Below are positions 35,242 to 42,457 of a DNA stretch of 64,000 nucleotides, piece by piece. The DNA comes from JAVVHH01 sp965199585 (GTDB lineage Bacteria > Pseudomonadota > Alphaproteobacteria > Acetobacterales > Acetobacteraceae), in assembly GCA_965199585.1 (NCBI GenBank), contig CBDASI010000002.1, positions 1,798,001-1,862,000 of the forward strand, in the 5' to 3' direction. The position numbers and the translations under genes were made by a program. How positions within the stretch are numbered: the first letter of the stretch is position 1; each line of letters begins with the position of its first letter. Below the pieces are notes generated by a model that saw nothing but the letters and a program-made list of their open reading frames with translations, was not told the DNA's origin and ran no database searches.

Positions 35242-37938
35242 TTAGAAGGGGTTGAGGAGGCGGTCGATGTAGTCGAGTTCGGGCTGCTTGCGGGTGCGGT
35301 CGGCGCCTCGGCGGCGGAGTTCGTCCTGGATCTCGCGGGTGCGGGCCTGTTCCATCTCGTCGGGGACGCGGACGTCGCCGGCCTCGGTGCTGCCGGAGGT
35401 GCCACGCTGGAGTGGGCGGCCGAGAGGATCGCGGTCGGCGGAGCGGCGCTGGCCGGAACCGGGGTTCTCGCCGGGCCTGGGGCCGGCGGTGCGGCCGTTG
35501 CCGTTTTCGGTGCCGTCGGCGCCCTGGCCTTGGCCGTCTTGGCCCTGACCGTCCTGGCCTTCCTCGCCCTGGCCAGCTTGTTGGCCGGTACCGAACTGGC
35601 GGGCGACCTGCTGGCCCATTTGGCGACCGCCTTTCTGCAACGCCTCGATGGCGCGTTTGGTGGCGGCGCCGGCGGCGGCGTCGCGACCATCGGCTAGGGC
35701 TTGGCTGGCGTCGCGCATGGCCTGGTCGGCCTCGCCGAGGGGGGCGGGAACGTCGCCGGTGAGGTCGCCGAATTGTTGCATCAGCTCGCCGAGGGCACGG
35801 CGCATGGCGGCTTGGGCTTTCTGGTCGCCGGTACGCTGCTGGCCGGGTTGGGGCTGCTGCTGGGATTGGGGCTGGGTCTGGGTCTGGGCCTGCGGCTGGC
35901 CAGCGCGGGGCTGGGGGTCGAACTGGCGTTGGTCGAAGGTGCGGGGGTCGAACGTGCGAGGGTCGAACGGGCGGGGCGCGGGTTGCTCGGCGGAGCGCTT
36001 CTCGGTGCGGTCGAGGATCTGGCCCTCGCGCTGGATCATGTCCTGCACGGCGTCCATCTGATCGCGGCCCTTCTGGCGACGTTCGGCGCGCTGCTGGTCG
36101 CGCTCCTCGCCGGTTTCGGGGCGGGCATTCTTTAGCGCTTCCAGGAGCTTTTCGAGTTCGGCCATCTGCTGCTTGGCGTCGTCCATGCGGCCGTCTTTCA
36201 GCGATTGCTGCAGCTGCTGGGCCATCTTGTCGAGGTCGCGCGCGTTCATCTGGGGCAGCTTGGGGTCGCTCGGCATCGGGGTGTCGTCGCGGCGGGCCTG
36301 TTCGGCGAGCGCGTCCATGTGTTTCTGGATGGCGTCGCGCAACTCCTGCATGCGGCGGTCGATCTCGGCCTGTTCGGCGGTGGTGGGCTGTTCCGGCGGC
36401 GGCTTGGCGGCATCGACGGCGTCGCGTAACGCCTGACGGGCTTGCTCGAGCGCCTGGGCGGTGCGTTCGGTGGCGCCTTCCTCGAGGGCGAGCGCCAGGG
36501 TCCACATGCGGGCCTGCGCCTCGTCGACGGCGGGCTGCCCGCGGCCGCGGGCGAGCAGGGCGGAGAGGGCATCCAGGTTGAGGAGGAGGGCGGTCGAGTT
36601 GTCGACGGAGGCCGGGTCGTCGGTGATGGCGTCGATGACGGCGCGGGCGGCGCGGCGCTCCTCCGGCATCAGGCTCAGTTGGCGGCGGACGGCGATGAGG
36701 GCCGCGGCCACCGGGTTGTGGAACTCGCGGGCGGGCAAGGTGAACCCGGCCGGGTCGCTCTTGCCGAGCTGGCCGGCAGCGTCCTTGGCCGAGAGGCGGG
36801 CGGTGACGGGCAGGCCGGCCCACGGGTGGGCGGAGAGGTCCGGCGCGATGAGGCCGTGGGCCGATTTGGGCGCGCCGGGGAGCGGGATCTGGACCACGAA
36901 GGCGGGAGCGTCGGGGCGCCCGGTCAGGTGCATCTCGACCTGTAGTTGGGTGACGCCGTAATCGTCAGTGGCCTGCCAGGCGAAGCGGGTCTGGAGATTG
37001 CGGGCGCCCTCGGCAACTGGGGCGGCGGGGGCAGGGCCGGGCGGCTCGGTGAAGAGCGGGACCGGAGGGAGGTCGGGGATCAGCGTGACGGTCCAGGCGG
37101 CGAGGAGGCCGCCGCGGCGGATCTCGATCCGCTCGTGGAGGTCCGGCGTGGTTTGGGTGAGGTCGCGTTCGGCTTGCCAGCTGGCCGGGTCGAGGGCGCG
37201 GAAGGGCTCGGTGACGCCGCTGACGGACAGGCTCGGCGCGGCGGTATCGCCGGTGACGCTGGCGGTCAGGCGCGAGCCGGTGGGAACGCGGGCGTCGGTC
37301 GCGCCGGGGTGGAGCAGCATCGGCGGCAGGCCGGTGTAGGCCGGGGGGGTGATCCAGGCTTGGATTTGGGTGCCGGGGCCGGCGGGGATCGGGGGGAAGG
37401 TGGGGGTGACGGCGCGGAGGAGGCGGGTGCCGGCATCGGGCCCGGCGATGGCGAGAGCGGCGACGAGGAAGACGGCCAGCGCGCCGCGGAGCGCCCAGGT
37501 GTCGCGGGCGGCTAGGCCGGGGCGGGGGCGGCGGACGACGAGGCGGGGGATGGTGGCGGCAAGGCGGGCGAGGTGGACGCGCCAGAGGGCATCCTGCTCA
37601 GGAGTGGGGTCGGCGGGGCGGTCGGCGAGGGTGGCGAGCGGGCGGTGGGCGAGGCCGGTGTCGCGCTCGAGGCGGCGGTCGGCGAGGGCCGGGCTGGGGC
37701 GGGCGATGCGGCGCAGGCCGCGCCAGAGGAGGAGTCCGGCGGTCAGCAGGACCAGGGCGAAGAGCAGCAGGCGGGGCCAGGAGGGGAGGTAGGCCGGAAG
37801 GTCAAGCAGGGCGACGCCGGCGTAGAGGCCGAGGATGCCGAGGGCGGGCCAAATCGCGGGCCAGAGTTGCTCGACCCAGAGCGCCGCCTGCGCGAGGCGG
37901 CGCTTGCGGGCGAGTAGCGGCGGCGGGGTCAGAGCCAA
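35242..37938 (-). CDS. TIGR02302/DUF4175 family membrane protein
   Basis: The 898-aa protein has three N-terminal hydrophobic helices (about residues 20-40, 50-70 and 128-148), a large extracytoplasmic beta-rich region (IQAWITPPAYTGLPP, FAWQATDDYGVTQLQVEM), then a long helical part and a Gln/Pro/Gly-rich C-terminus with tandem FDPRTF and GQDGQ motifs. TIGR02302 proteins are widespread in alphaproteobacteria and uncharacterised. The TTG at 37938 overlaps the lysA stop by 10 nt; codons further upstream in this frame lie inside lysA. It is the last gene of argH-lptM-lysA-DUF4175. Confidence 0.8.
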   Translation of the reverse strand: MALTPPPLLARKRRLAQAALWVEQLWPAIWPALGILGLYAGVALLDLPAYLPSWPRLLLFALVLLTAGLLLWRGLRRIARPSPALADRRLERDTGLAHRPLATLADRPADPTPEQDALWRVHLARLAATIPRLVVRRPRPGLAARDTWALRGALAVFLVAALAIAGPDAGTRLLRAVTPTFPPIPAGPGTQIQAWITPPAYTGLPPMLLHPGATDARVPTGSRLTASVTGDTAAPSLSVSGVTEPFRALDPASWQAERDLTQTTPDLHERIEIRRGGLLAAWTVTLIPDLPPVPLFTEPPGPAPAAPVAEGARNLQTRFAWQATDDYGVTQLQVEMHLTGRPDAPAFVVQIPLPGAPKSAHGLIAPDLSAHPWAGLPVTARLSAKDAAGQLGKSDPAGFTLPAREFHNPVAAALIAVRRQLSLMPEERRAARAVIDAITDDPASVDNSTALLLNLDALSALLARGRGQPAVDEAQARMWTLALALEEGATERTAQALEQARQALRDAVDAAKPPPEQPTTAEQAEIDRRMQELRDAIQKHMDALAEQARRDDTPMPSDPKLPQMNARDLDKMAQQLQQSLKDGRMDDAKQQMAELEKLLEALKNARPETGEERDQQRAERRQKGRDQMDAVQDMIQREGQILDRTEKRSAEQPAPRPFDPRTFDPRTFDQRQFDPQPRAGQPQAQTQTQPQSQQQPQPGQQRTGDQKAQAAMRRALGELMQQFGDLTGDVPAPLGEADQAMRDASQALADGRDAAAGAATKRAIEALQKGGRQMGQQVARQFGTGQQAGQGEEGQDGQGQDGQGQGADGTENGNGRTAGPRPGENPGSGQRRSADRDPLGRPLQRGTSGSTEAGDVRVPDEMEQARTREIQDELRRRGADRTRKQPELDYIDRLLNPF

Positions 37939-39251
37939 GCGGGGACCGTCTCGTCGGCCCACATGGTTTCGGGTGACTGGCGGGCGCGGATGGTGGTCCA
38001 GCGGTCGCCGTCGACGAGAACCTGCGCGGCCAGGGGCCGGGCGTTGTAGGTCGAGCTCATGACCGAACCATACGCACCGGCGTCGAGGATCGCTACTTTT
38101 GCGTGCGGCGCCAGGGGCGGGAGCGCGCGGGATTTCGCGAACGTGTCCCCGGTCTCGCAGACGGGGCCGACGATGTCGCACAGGGAGGTGTCGGCGACGA
38201 GGTCGGGAGCGGCGACGGGGATGATGCCGTGCCAGGACTCGTACATGGCGGGGCGGAGGAGGTCGTTCATGGCAGCGTCGAGGACGACGAAGCGGCGGGT
38301 GCCGGTGGTCTTGCCGAGGATGACGCTGGCGAGGAGGAGGCCGGGGGGGCCGGCGAGCCAGCGGCCGGGCTCGATGGCGAGGCGGACGTCGAGGTCGGCG
38401 AAGGCCTGGCGGATGGTGGCGGCGAAGGCTTCCGGGGCGGGGGCGGGCTCGTCGCGGTAGCCAATGCCGAGGCCGCCGCCGCAATCGACGATGCGGACAG
38501 GGTGGCCTGCGGTTCGGAGCGCGCGGACGAGGTCGGCGGCGCGGCGGTAGGCGGCGTGGTAGGGGGTCATGGAGAGGATCTGGCTGCCGATGTGCAGCGC
38601 GATGCCGGCCGGGTCGATGCCGGGAAGGGTGGCGGCGTGGGCGTAGAGGGCGGGGGCGTCGTCGTAGGCGATGCCGAACTTGTTGTCGGCGCGACCGGTG
38701 GTGATCTTGGCGTGGGTGCCGGCATCGACGTCGGGGTTGATGCGCAGGGCGACGGTGGCGGTGCGGCCGGTGGCTTGGGCGATGGCGGAGAGCATGACGA
38801 GTTCTTCGGCGCTCTCGACGTTGATCTGGCCGATGCCGCGCTCGAGGGCGAGGCGGAGCTCCCACTCCTGTTTGCCGACGCCTGAGAAGACGATGTGGGC
38901 CGGGTCGAGGCCGGCATGGAGGGCGCGCTGGAGTTCGCCGCCACTGACGACGTCGGCGCCGGCGCCACCTTTCGACATCAAGCGGAGGATGGCGAGGTGG
39001 TCGTTGGCCTTGACGGCGTAGTGGACGCGGATGGGGAGGTCGGCCAGCGCGGCGTGTAGGTGGGCCAGGCGCGAGCGGAGCGCGCCGGCGGAGATGACCC
39101 AGGTGGGGGTGCCGACGTCTCGGGCGATGGCGAGCAGGGGGACGCCCTCGACCAGGAGGCCGTCCATGGGATGGGTCGAGAGGTGGGGGCGGGCGGCGAT
39201 GAGGTCGGCAGCGCTGGGGTCGTCGCTCTCGGGGAGGAGGGCGGCGCTCAT
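37929..39251 (-). CDS. lysA: Diaminopimelate decarboxylase
   Basis: The 440-aa PLP enzyme (fold type III) makes lysine from meso-diaminopimelate. Visible are the Schiff-base lysine in VHYAVKANDH (about residue 80), the phosphate-binding CGGGLGIGY and the substrate motif GPVCETGDTFA (about 365). The start ATG overlaps the lptM stop (ATGA). N-terminal residues 1-25 are an extra leader relative to many LysA proteins. The tight order argH-lptM-lysA is a conserved alphaproteobacterial arrangement. Confidence 0.95.
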   Translation of the reverse strand: MSAALLPESDDPSAADLIAARPHLSTHPMDGLLVEGVPLLAIARDVGTPTWVISAGALRSRLAHLHAALADLPIRVHYAVKANDHLAILRLMSKGGAGADVVSGGELQRALHAGLDPAHIVFSGVGKQEWELRLALERGIGQINVESAEELVMLSAIAQATGRTATVALRINPDVDAGTHAKITTGRADNKFGIAYDDAPALYAHAATLPGIDPAGIALHIGSQILSMTPYHAAYRRAADLVRALRTAGHPVRIVDCGGGLGIGYRDEPAPAPEAFAATIRQAFADLDVRLAIEPGRWLAGPPGLLLASVILGKTTGTRRFVVLDAAMNDLLRPAMYESWHGIIPVAAPDLVADTSLCDIVGPVCETGDTFAKSRALPPLAPHAKVAILDAGAYGSVMSSTYNARPLAAQVLVDGDRWTTIRARQSPETMWADETVPAWL

Positions 39252-39370
39252 CGGGAGGGGTACTGCTTGGGGAAGACGATCTCGTTGCTGGGACCGGGGG
39301 GGACGGGGGAGCCTTTCTTGCCGCAGGCGGTCAGCGCGATGAGGGCGACAAGGAAGAGGGCGGTCTTCAT
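39248..39370 (-). CDS. lptM: LptM-like small lipoprotein
   Basis: A 40-codon gene encodes a lipoprotein signal (MKTALFLVALIALTAC) with lipobox LTAC at residues 13-16, followed by GKKGSPVPPGP and a short polar tail. This matches the YifL/LptM family: a cysteine-anchored peptide with CGxKGP after the lipobox, known in enterobacteria to help LptD oxidative maturation in LPS transport. Its ATG overlaps the argH stop and its TGA overlaps the lysA ATG, 4 nt each, so all three are coupled. Confidence 0.9.
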   Translation of the reverse strand: MKTALFLVALIALTACGKKGSPVPPGPSNEIVFPKQYPSR

Positions 39371-40785
39371 GCCAGCGCCTCTGTCCAGCGCCGGGCCTGG
39401 GCGGCGACGTTGATAGGGGCGGTGCCACCGTAGGTGCTGCGGCTGGCGATGGAGGCGTCGACGGTGAGGACGTTGAAGAGGTCGGCGGTGATGGCGGGTT
39501 CTTCCGCCTGCATTTCGGCGAGAGTGAGGCCGGCGAGGTCGGTGCCCTTGGCTTCGGCTGATGCAACCAGGCGGCCGGTGACGTGGTGGGCGGTGCGGAA
39601 GGGGAGCTTGAGCACGCGGACAAGCCAGTCGGCCAGGTCGGTGGCGGTGGCGAAGCCGGAGCCGGCCATCTCACGCATGCGGGGAAGATTCGGCTGCAGA
39701 TCGCGGACCATGCCGCCGATGGCGGCCAGGGAGAGGGAAAGGGCGGCGGCGGCGTCGAACACCGGTTCCTTATCCTCTTGCGTGTCCTTGGCGTAGGCCA
39801 GCGGGAGGCCCTTCATGACGGTGAGCAGGGCGACCAGAGCGCCGGTGACGCGGCCGGTCTTGGCGCGGGCGAGTTCGGCGGCGTCGGGGTTGCGCTTCTG
39901 CGGCATGATGGAGCTGCCGGTGGTGAAGGCGTCGGAGAGGCGGATGAAGCCGTAGGGGGCGCTGCACCAGATGACGATCTCCTCGGCCAGGCGGGAGAGG
40001 TGCATCGCGCAGATGGCGGCGGCGGCGAGGAAGTCGAGGGCGAAGTCGCGGTCGCTGACGGCGTCGAGCGAGTTGGCGGTGGGGCGGTCGAAACCGAGGG
40101 CGGCGGCGGTCATCTGGCGGTCGAGTGGGAAGGAGGTGCCGGCCAGGGCAGCGCTACCCAGGGGGCACTCGTTCATTCTGATGCGGGCGTCGTGCAGGCG
40201 GGAGCGGTCGCGGGACAGCATCTCGACATAGGCCAGCAAGTGGTGGCCGAAGGTGACGGGCTGGGCGGTCTGCAGGTGGGTGAAGCCCGGCATCGGGTCA
40301 GCGGCGAACTCGATGGCGCGGGCGGCGAGGGCCTGCATCACGTCCTTCACCTGGCCGTCGAGGCCGTCGATGGCGTCCCGGACCCAGAGGCGGAAATCGG
40401 TGGCGACTTGGTCGTTGCGGCTGCGGCCGGTGTGCAGGCGCTTGCCGGCCTCGCCGATGCGCTCGGTCAGGCGGGCCTCGATGTTCATGTGGATATCTTC
40501 GAGGTCTTCGACGAAGGGGAAGCGGCCGGCCTCGATCTCGGCGGCAATGCCCGCCAGGCCGGTGCTTATGGCGTCGGCATCGGCCTGGTCGATGACGCCG
40601 ACATGGGCCAGCATGGCGGCGTGGGCGCGGCTGCCGGCGATGTCCTGGCGCCACAACTTGCGGTCGAAGCCGATCGAGGCATTTATGTCCTGCATGATGA
40701 TCGAGGGGCCGCTGGCGAAGCGACCGCCCCATTGTGCGTTGGCTTCTAAGTTGGATTGATCGTTCGTGCCGAGGGACAAGCCCAT
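39367..40785 (-). CDS. argH: Argininosuccinate lyase
   Basis: The 472-aa fumarase/aspartase-superfamily enzyme cleaves argininosuccinate to arginine and fumarate. It has WGGRFASGPS near the start, HTGRSRNDQVATDFRLW, the TGSSIMPQKRNPDAAE signature loop with the catalytic serine (about 293) and GFTHLQTAQPVTFGHH. The ATG at 40785 shares a CATG with the divergent tlpA-like start; AAAGGG lies 3-4 nt upstream. An internal TTG at 40779 is possible. First gene of argH-lptM-lysA-DUF4175. Confidence 0.95.
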   Translation of the reverse strand: MGLSLGTNDQSNLEANAQWGGRFASGPSIIMQDINASIGFDRKLWRQDIAGSRAHAAMLAHVGVIDQADADAISTGLAGIAAEIEAGRFPFVEDLEDIHMNIEARLTERIGEAGKRLHTGRSRNDQVATDFRLWVRDAIDGLDGQVKDVMQALAARAIEFAADPMPGFTHLQTAQPVTFGHHLLAYVEMLSRDRSRLHDARIRMNECPLGSAALAGTSFPLDRQMTAAALGFDRPTANSLDAVSDRDFALDFLAAAAICAMHLSRLAEEIVIWCSAPYGFIRLSDAFTTGSSIMPQKRNPDAAELARAKTGRVTGALVALLTVMKGLPLAYAKDTQEDKEPVFDAAAALSLSLAAIGGMVRDLQPNLPRMREMAGSGFATATDLADWLVRVLKLPFRTAHHVTGRLVASAEAKGTDLAGLTLAEMQAEEPAITADLFNVLTVDASIASRSTYGGTAPINVAAQARRWTEALA

Positions 40786-41341
40786 GACCCTTTCTACTGT
40801 CTATACGGGGCGCCGGGTCCTGCTCGCGGCGATGGGGGCGACCCTACCGGCCGTGTTGTTGCCGCGCAAATTATGGGCGGCGCCGAAAGCCGCGGTCGAC
40901 GAGCTGCCGAGCACGTCGGTGCCGGTGCCGGAGTTCCAGTTCACCACGGCCGAGGGTGAGGTCAAGACGCTGAAGGACTATGCCGGCAAGGGCGTGGTGC
41001 TGAATTTCTGGGCGACGTGGTGCATTCCGTGCGTGGCGGAGATGCCGGCGCTGGCCAAGCTCGCCACGCTGACCGACCCGGCGAAGATCGTGATCCTGCC
41101 GCTGTCGTCGGACCGGGCGGGGGCGGCGGCGGTGCGGAAGTTCTACGAGGAGAAGGGGATCGCCGGGCTGCCGATCCTGCTGGACCCGAAGGGGGATGCG
41201 GCGCGGGCGTTCGGGTCGCGGGGGATCCCGACCACGGTGCTGATCGACGCGCGGGGGCGCGAGCGGGCGCGGCTCGAGGGCGGGGCGGATTGGGCCGATC
41301 CGGCGGCGGTGGCGGCGGTAAAGGAATTAGCGAAGGGGTAG
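40784..41341 (+). CDS. TlpA-like thiol-disulfide oxidoreductase
   Basis: The 185-aa protein has an N-terminal export signal with a twin arginine (TGRRVLLAAMGATLPAVLL), then a thioredoxin fold: VVLNFWATWCIPCVAEMPAL holds the WCxxC active site (about 79-83) and RGIPTTVLID the cis-proline. It is probably a periplasmic reductase of the TlpA/ResA type, acting in cytochrome c maturation or envelope disulfide reduction. AGGGA lies 7 nt before the ATG. It is divergent from argH with overlapping start codons. Confidence 0.9.
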   Translation: MTLSTVYTGRRVLLAAMGATLPAVLLPRKLWAAPKAAVDELPSTSVPVPEFQFTTAEGEVKTLKDYAGKGVVLNFWATWCIPCVAEMPALAKLATLTDPAKIVILPLSSDRAGAAAVRKFYEEKGIAGLPILLDPKGDAARAFGSRGIPTTVLIDARGRERARLEGGADWADPAAVAAVKELAKG

Positions 41342-41404
41342 GTCGCCCCGCTTGTGGTGGAGGCCCGGCGCTCCGACATAGCGCTGCGTTCGAGGGGTCC
41401 CGCC

Positions 41405-41779
41405 ATGGTGAGCACCACATTCAGTCATGCTGCCAAGTTCGCCGCCAGCGCGGAGCGGCTAGCCAAGTTCCGCAAATATGCCTGGTTGCTGGACGGCCAG
41501 TTCGGCATCCCGGGAACGCGGTTCCGCTTCGGGCTGAACAGCCTCATCGGGCTGGCTCCGGTAGCCGGCGACGTGGTGATGGGGCTGGTTTCACTGTACC
41601 TGGTGTGGGAAGCGCGGCAGATGGGCGCGCCGAGCGGATTGCAGGCGCGGATGCTGGGCAACGTGGCGATCGAGGTCGTGGGCGGGTCGGTGCCGATCCT
41701 AGGCGACCTGTTCGACATGGCGTTCAAGGCGAATCTGCGGAACCTGGCGCTGCTCGAAGACTGGATCAAGCACGCCTGA
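41405..41779 (+). CDS. DUF4112 family protein
   Basis: The 124-aa protein matches DUF4112: RFGLNSLIGLAPVAGDVV, then a hydrophobic segment (GLVSLYLVWEARQMG) and a second GG-rich region VGGSVPILGDLFDMAFKAN typical of the family. Two short membrane-associated helices are likely. Function unknown. The ATG at 41405 directly precedes the conserved region; 64 nt separate it from the thioredoxin gene. Confidence 0.9.
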   Translation: MVSTTFSHAAKFAASAERLAKFRKYAWLLDGQFGIPGTRFRFGLNSLIGLAPVAGDVVMGLVSLYLVWEARQMGAPSGLQARMLGNVAIEVVGGSVPILGDLFDMAFKANLRNLALLEDWIKHA

Positions 41780-41825
41780 GCGGATTGGCGTAAGACTCGG
41801 CCCCGCAAGCCAGTAGGGGGCGGGA

Positions 41826-42422
41826 ATGAGTGAGATCGTGGAGACATTGGAGCGGCACGAGCATGCCGCTCACGAGGCCGGCCATGGCATGAACCGCTCG
41901 ACCCAGTGGACGGCGTTGCTGGTGGCGACGCTGGCGGCCGGGTTGGCGATCGCCGAGCAAGGTGCGCGACATGCGGAGATCCGCGTGCAGCAGCGAGCGA
42001 TCGACGTGACGGATGCGTGGTCCCAGTACCAGGCCAAGTCGACGCGGGGAACGGTGGCGCGCGACGTCGCGGCGCTGGCAAGCGTGCTGGAATTCGGGAC
42101 CGACCCGGTGGCGATCGCGCGGCGGGATGCGCTCGTGGCGAAGTTGCGCAGCGACGCCGAGGGCTACGATCACGATCCGACGGACGGGCGGGACGCGATT
42201 GCCGGGCGGGCGCATACGCTCGAGCACCTGCGCGAGTATGCGACCGAGCAGACGCACGCTTATCACAACGGGTCCGCCTCATATCAGCTGGGGATCGTGC
42301 TGGCGACGGCGTCGGCGATCATGCGGTCGCGGGCGCTGCTGCTGCTCTCGGCCGCGCTCGGGATCGCAGGGGTCGTGTTCACGTTGCTCGGGTATCTGGC
42401 GCCTGCACTCGGCGCGTTCTGA
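41826..42422 (+). CDS. DUF4337 membrane protein
   Basis: The 198-aa protein fits DUF4337: an acidic N-terminus, first helix (WTALLVATLAAGLAIAEQGA, residues 27-46), a soluble helical middle with WSQYQAKSTR and two C-terminal helices (YQLGIVLATASAIMRS; LLLLSAALGIAGVVFTLLGYL). GGGCGGG precedes the ATG. Function unknown. A strong terminator follows the stop. Confidence 0.9.
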   Translation: MSEIVETLERHEHAAHEAGHGMNRSTQWTALLVATLAAGLAIAEQGARHAEIRVQQRAIDVTDAWSQYQAKSTRGTVARDVAALASVLEFGTDPVAIARRDALVAKLRSDAEGYDHDPTDGRDAIAGRAHTLEHLREYATEQTHAYHNGSASYQLGIVLATASAIMRSRALLLLSAALGIAGVVFTLLGYLAPALGAF

Positions 42423-42426
42423 GAGC

Positions 42427-42454
42427 CGGGCGGCGAGATCGCTCGCCGCCCGGG
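42427..42454. terminator. Strong bidirectional terminator hairpin
   Basis: CCGGGCGGCGAG (42427-42438) and CTCGCCGCCCGG (42443-42454) form a perfect 12-bp stem with an ATCG tetraloop, in the 35-nt gap between convergent genes. There is no long T run; the very stable stem suggests termination in both directions. Confidence 0.75.
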
Positions 42455-42457
42455 ATT

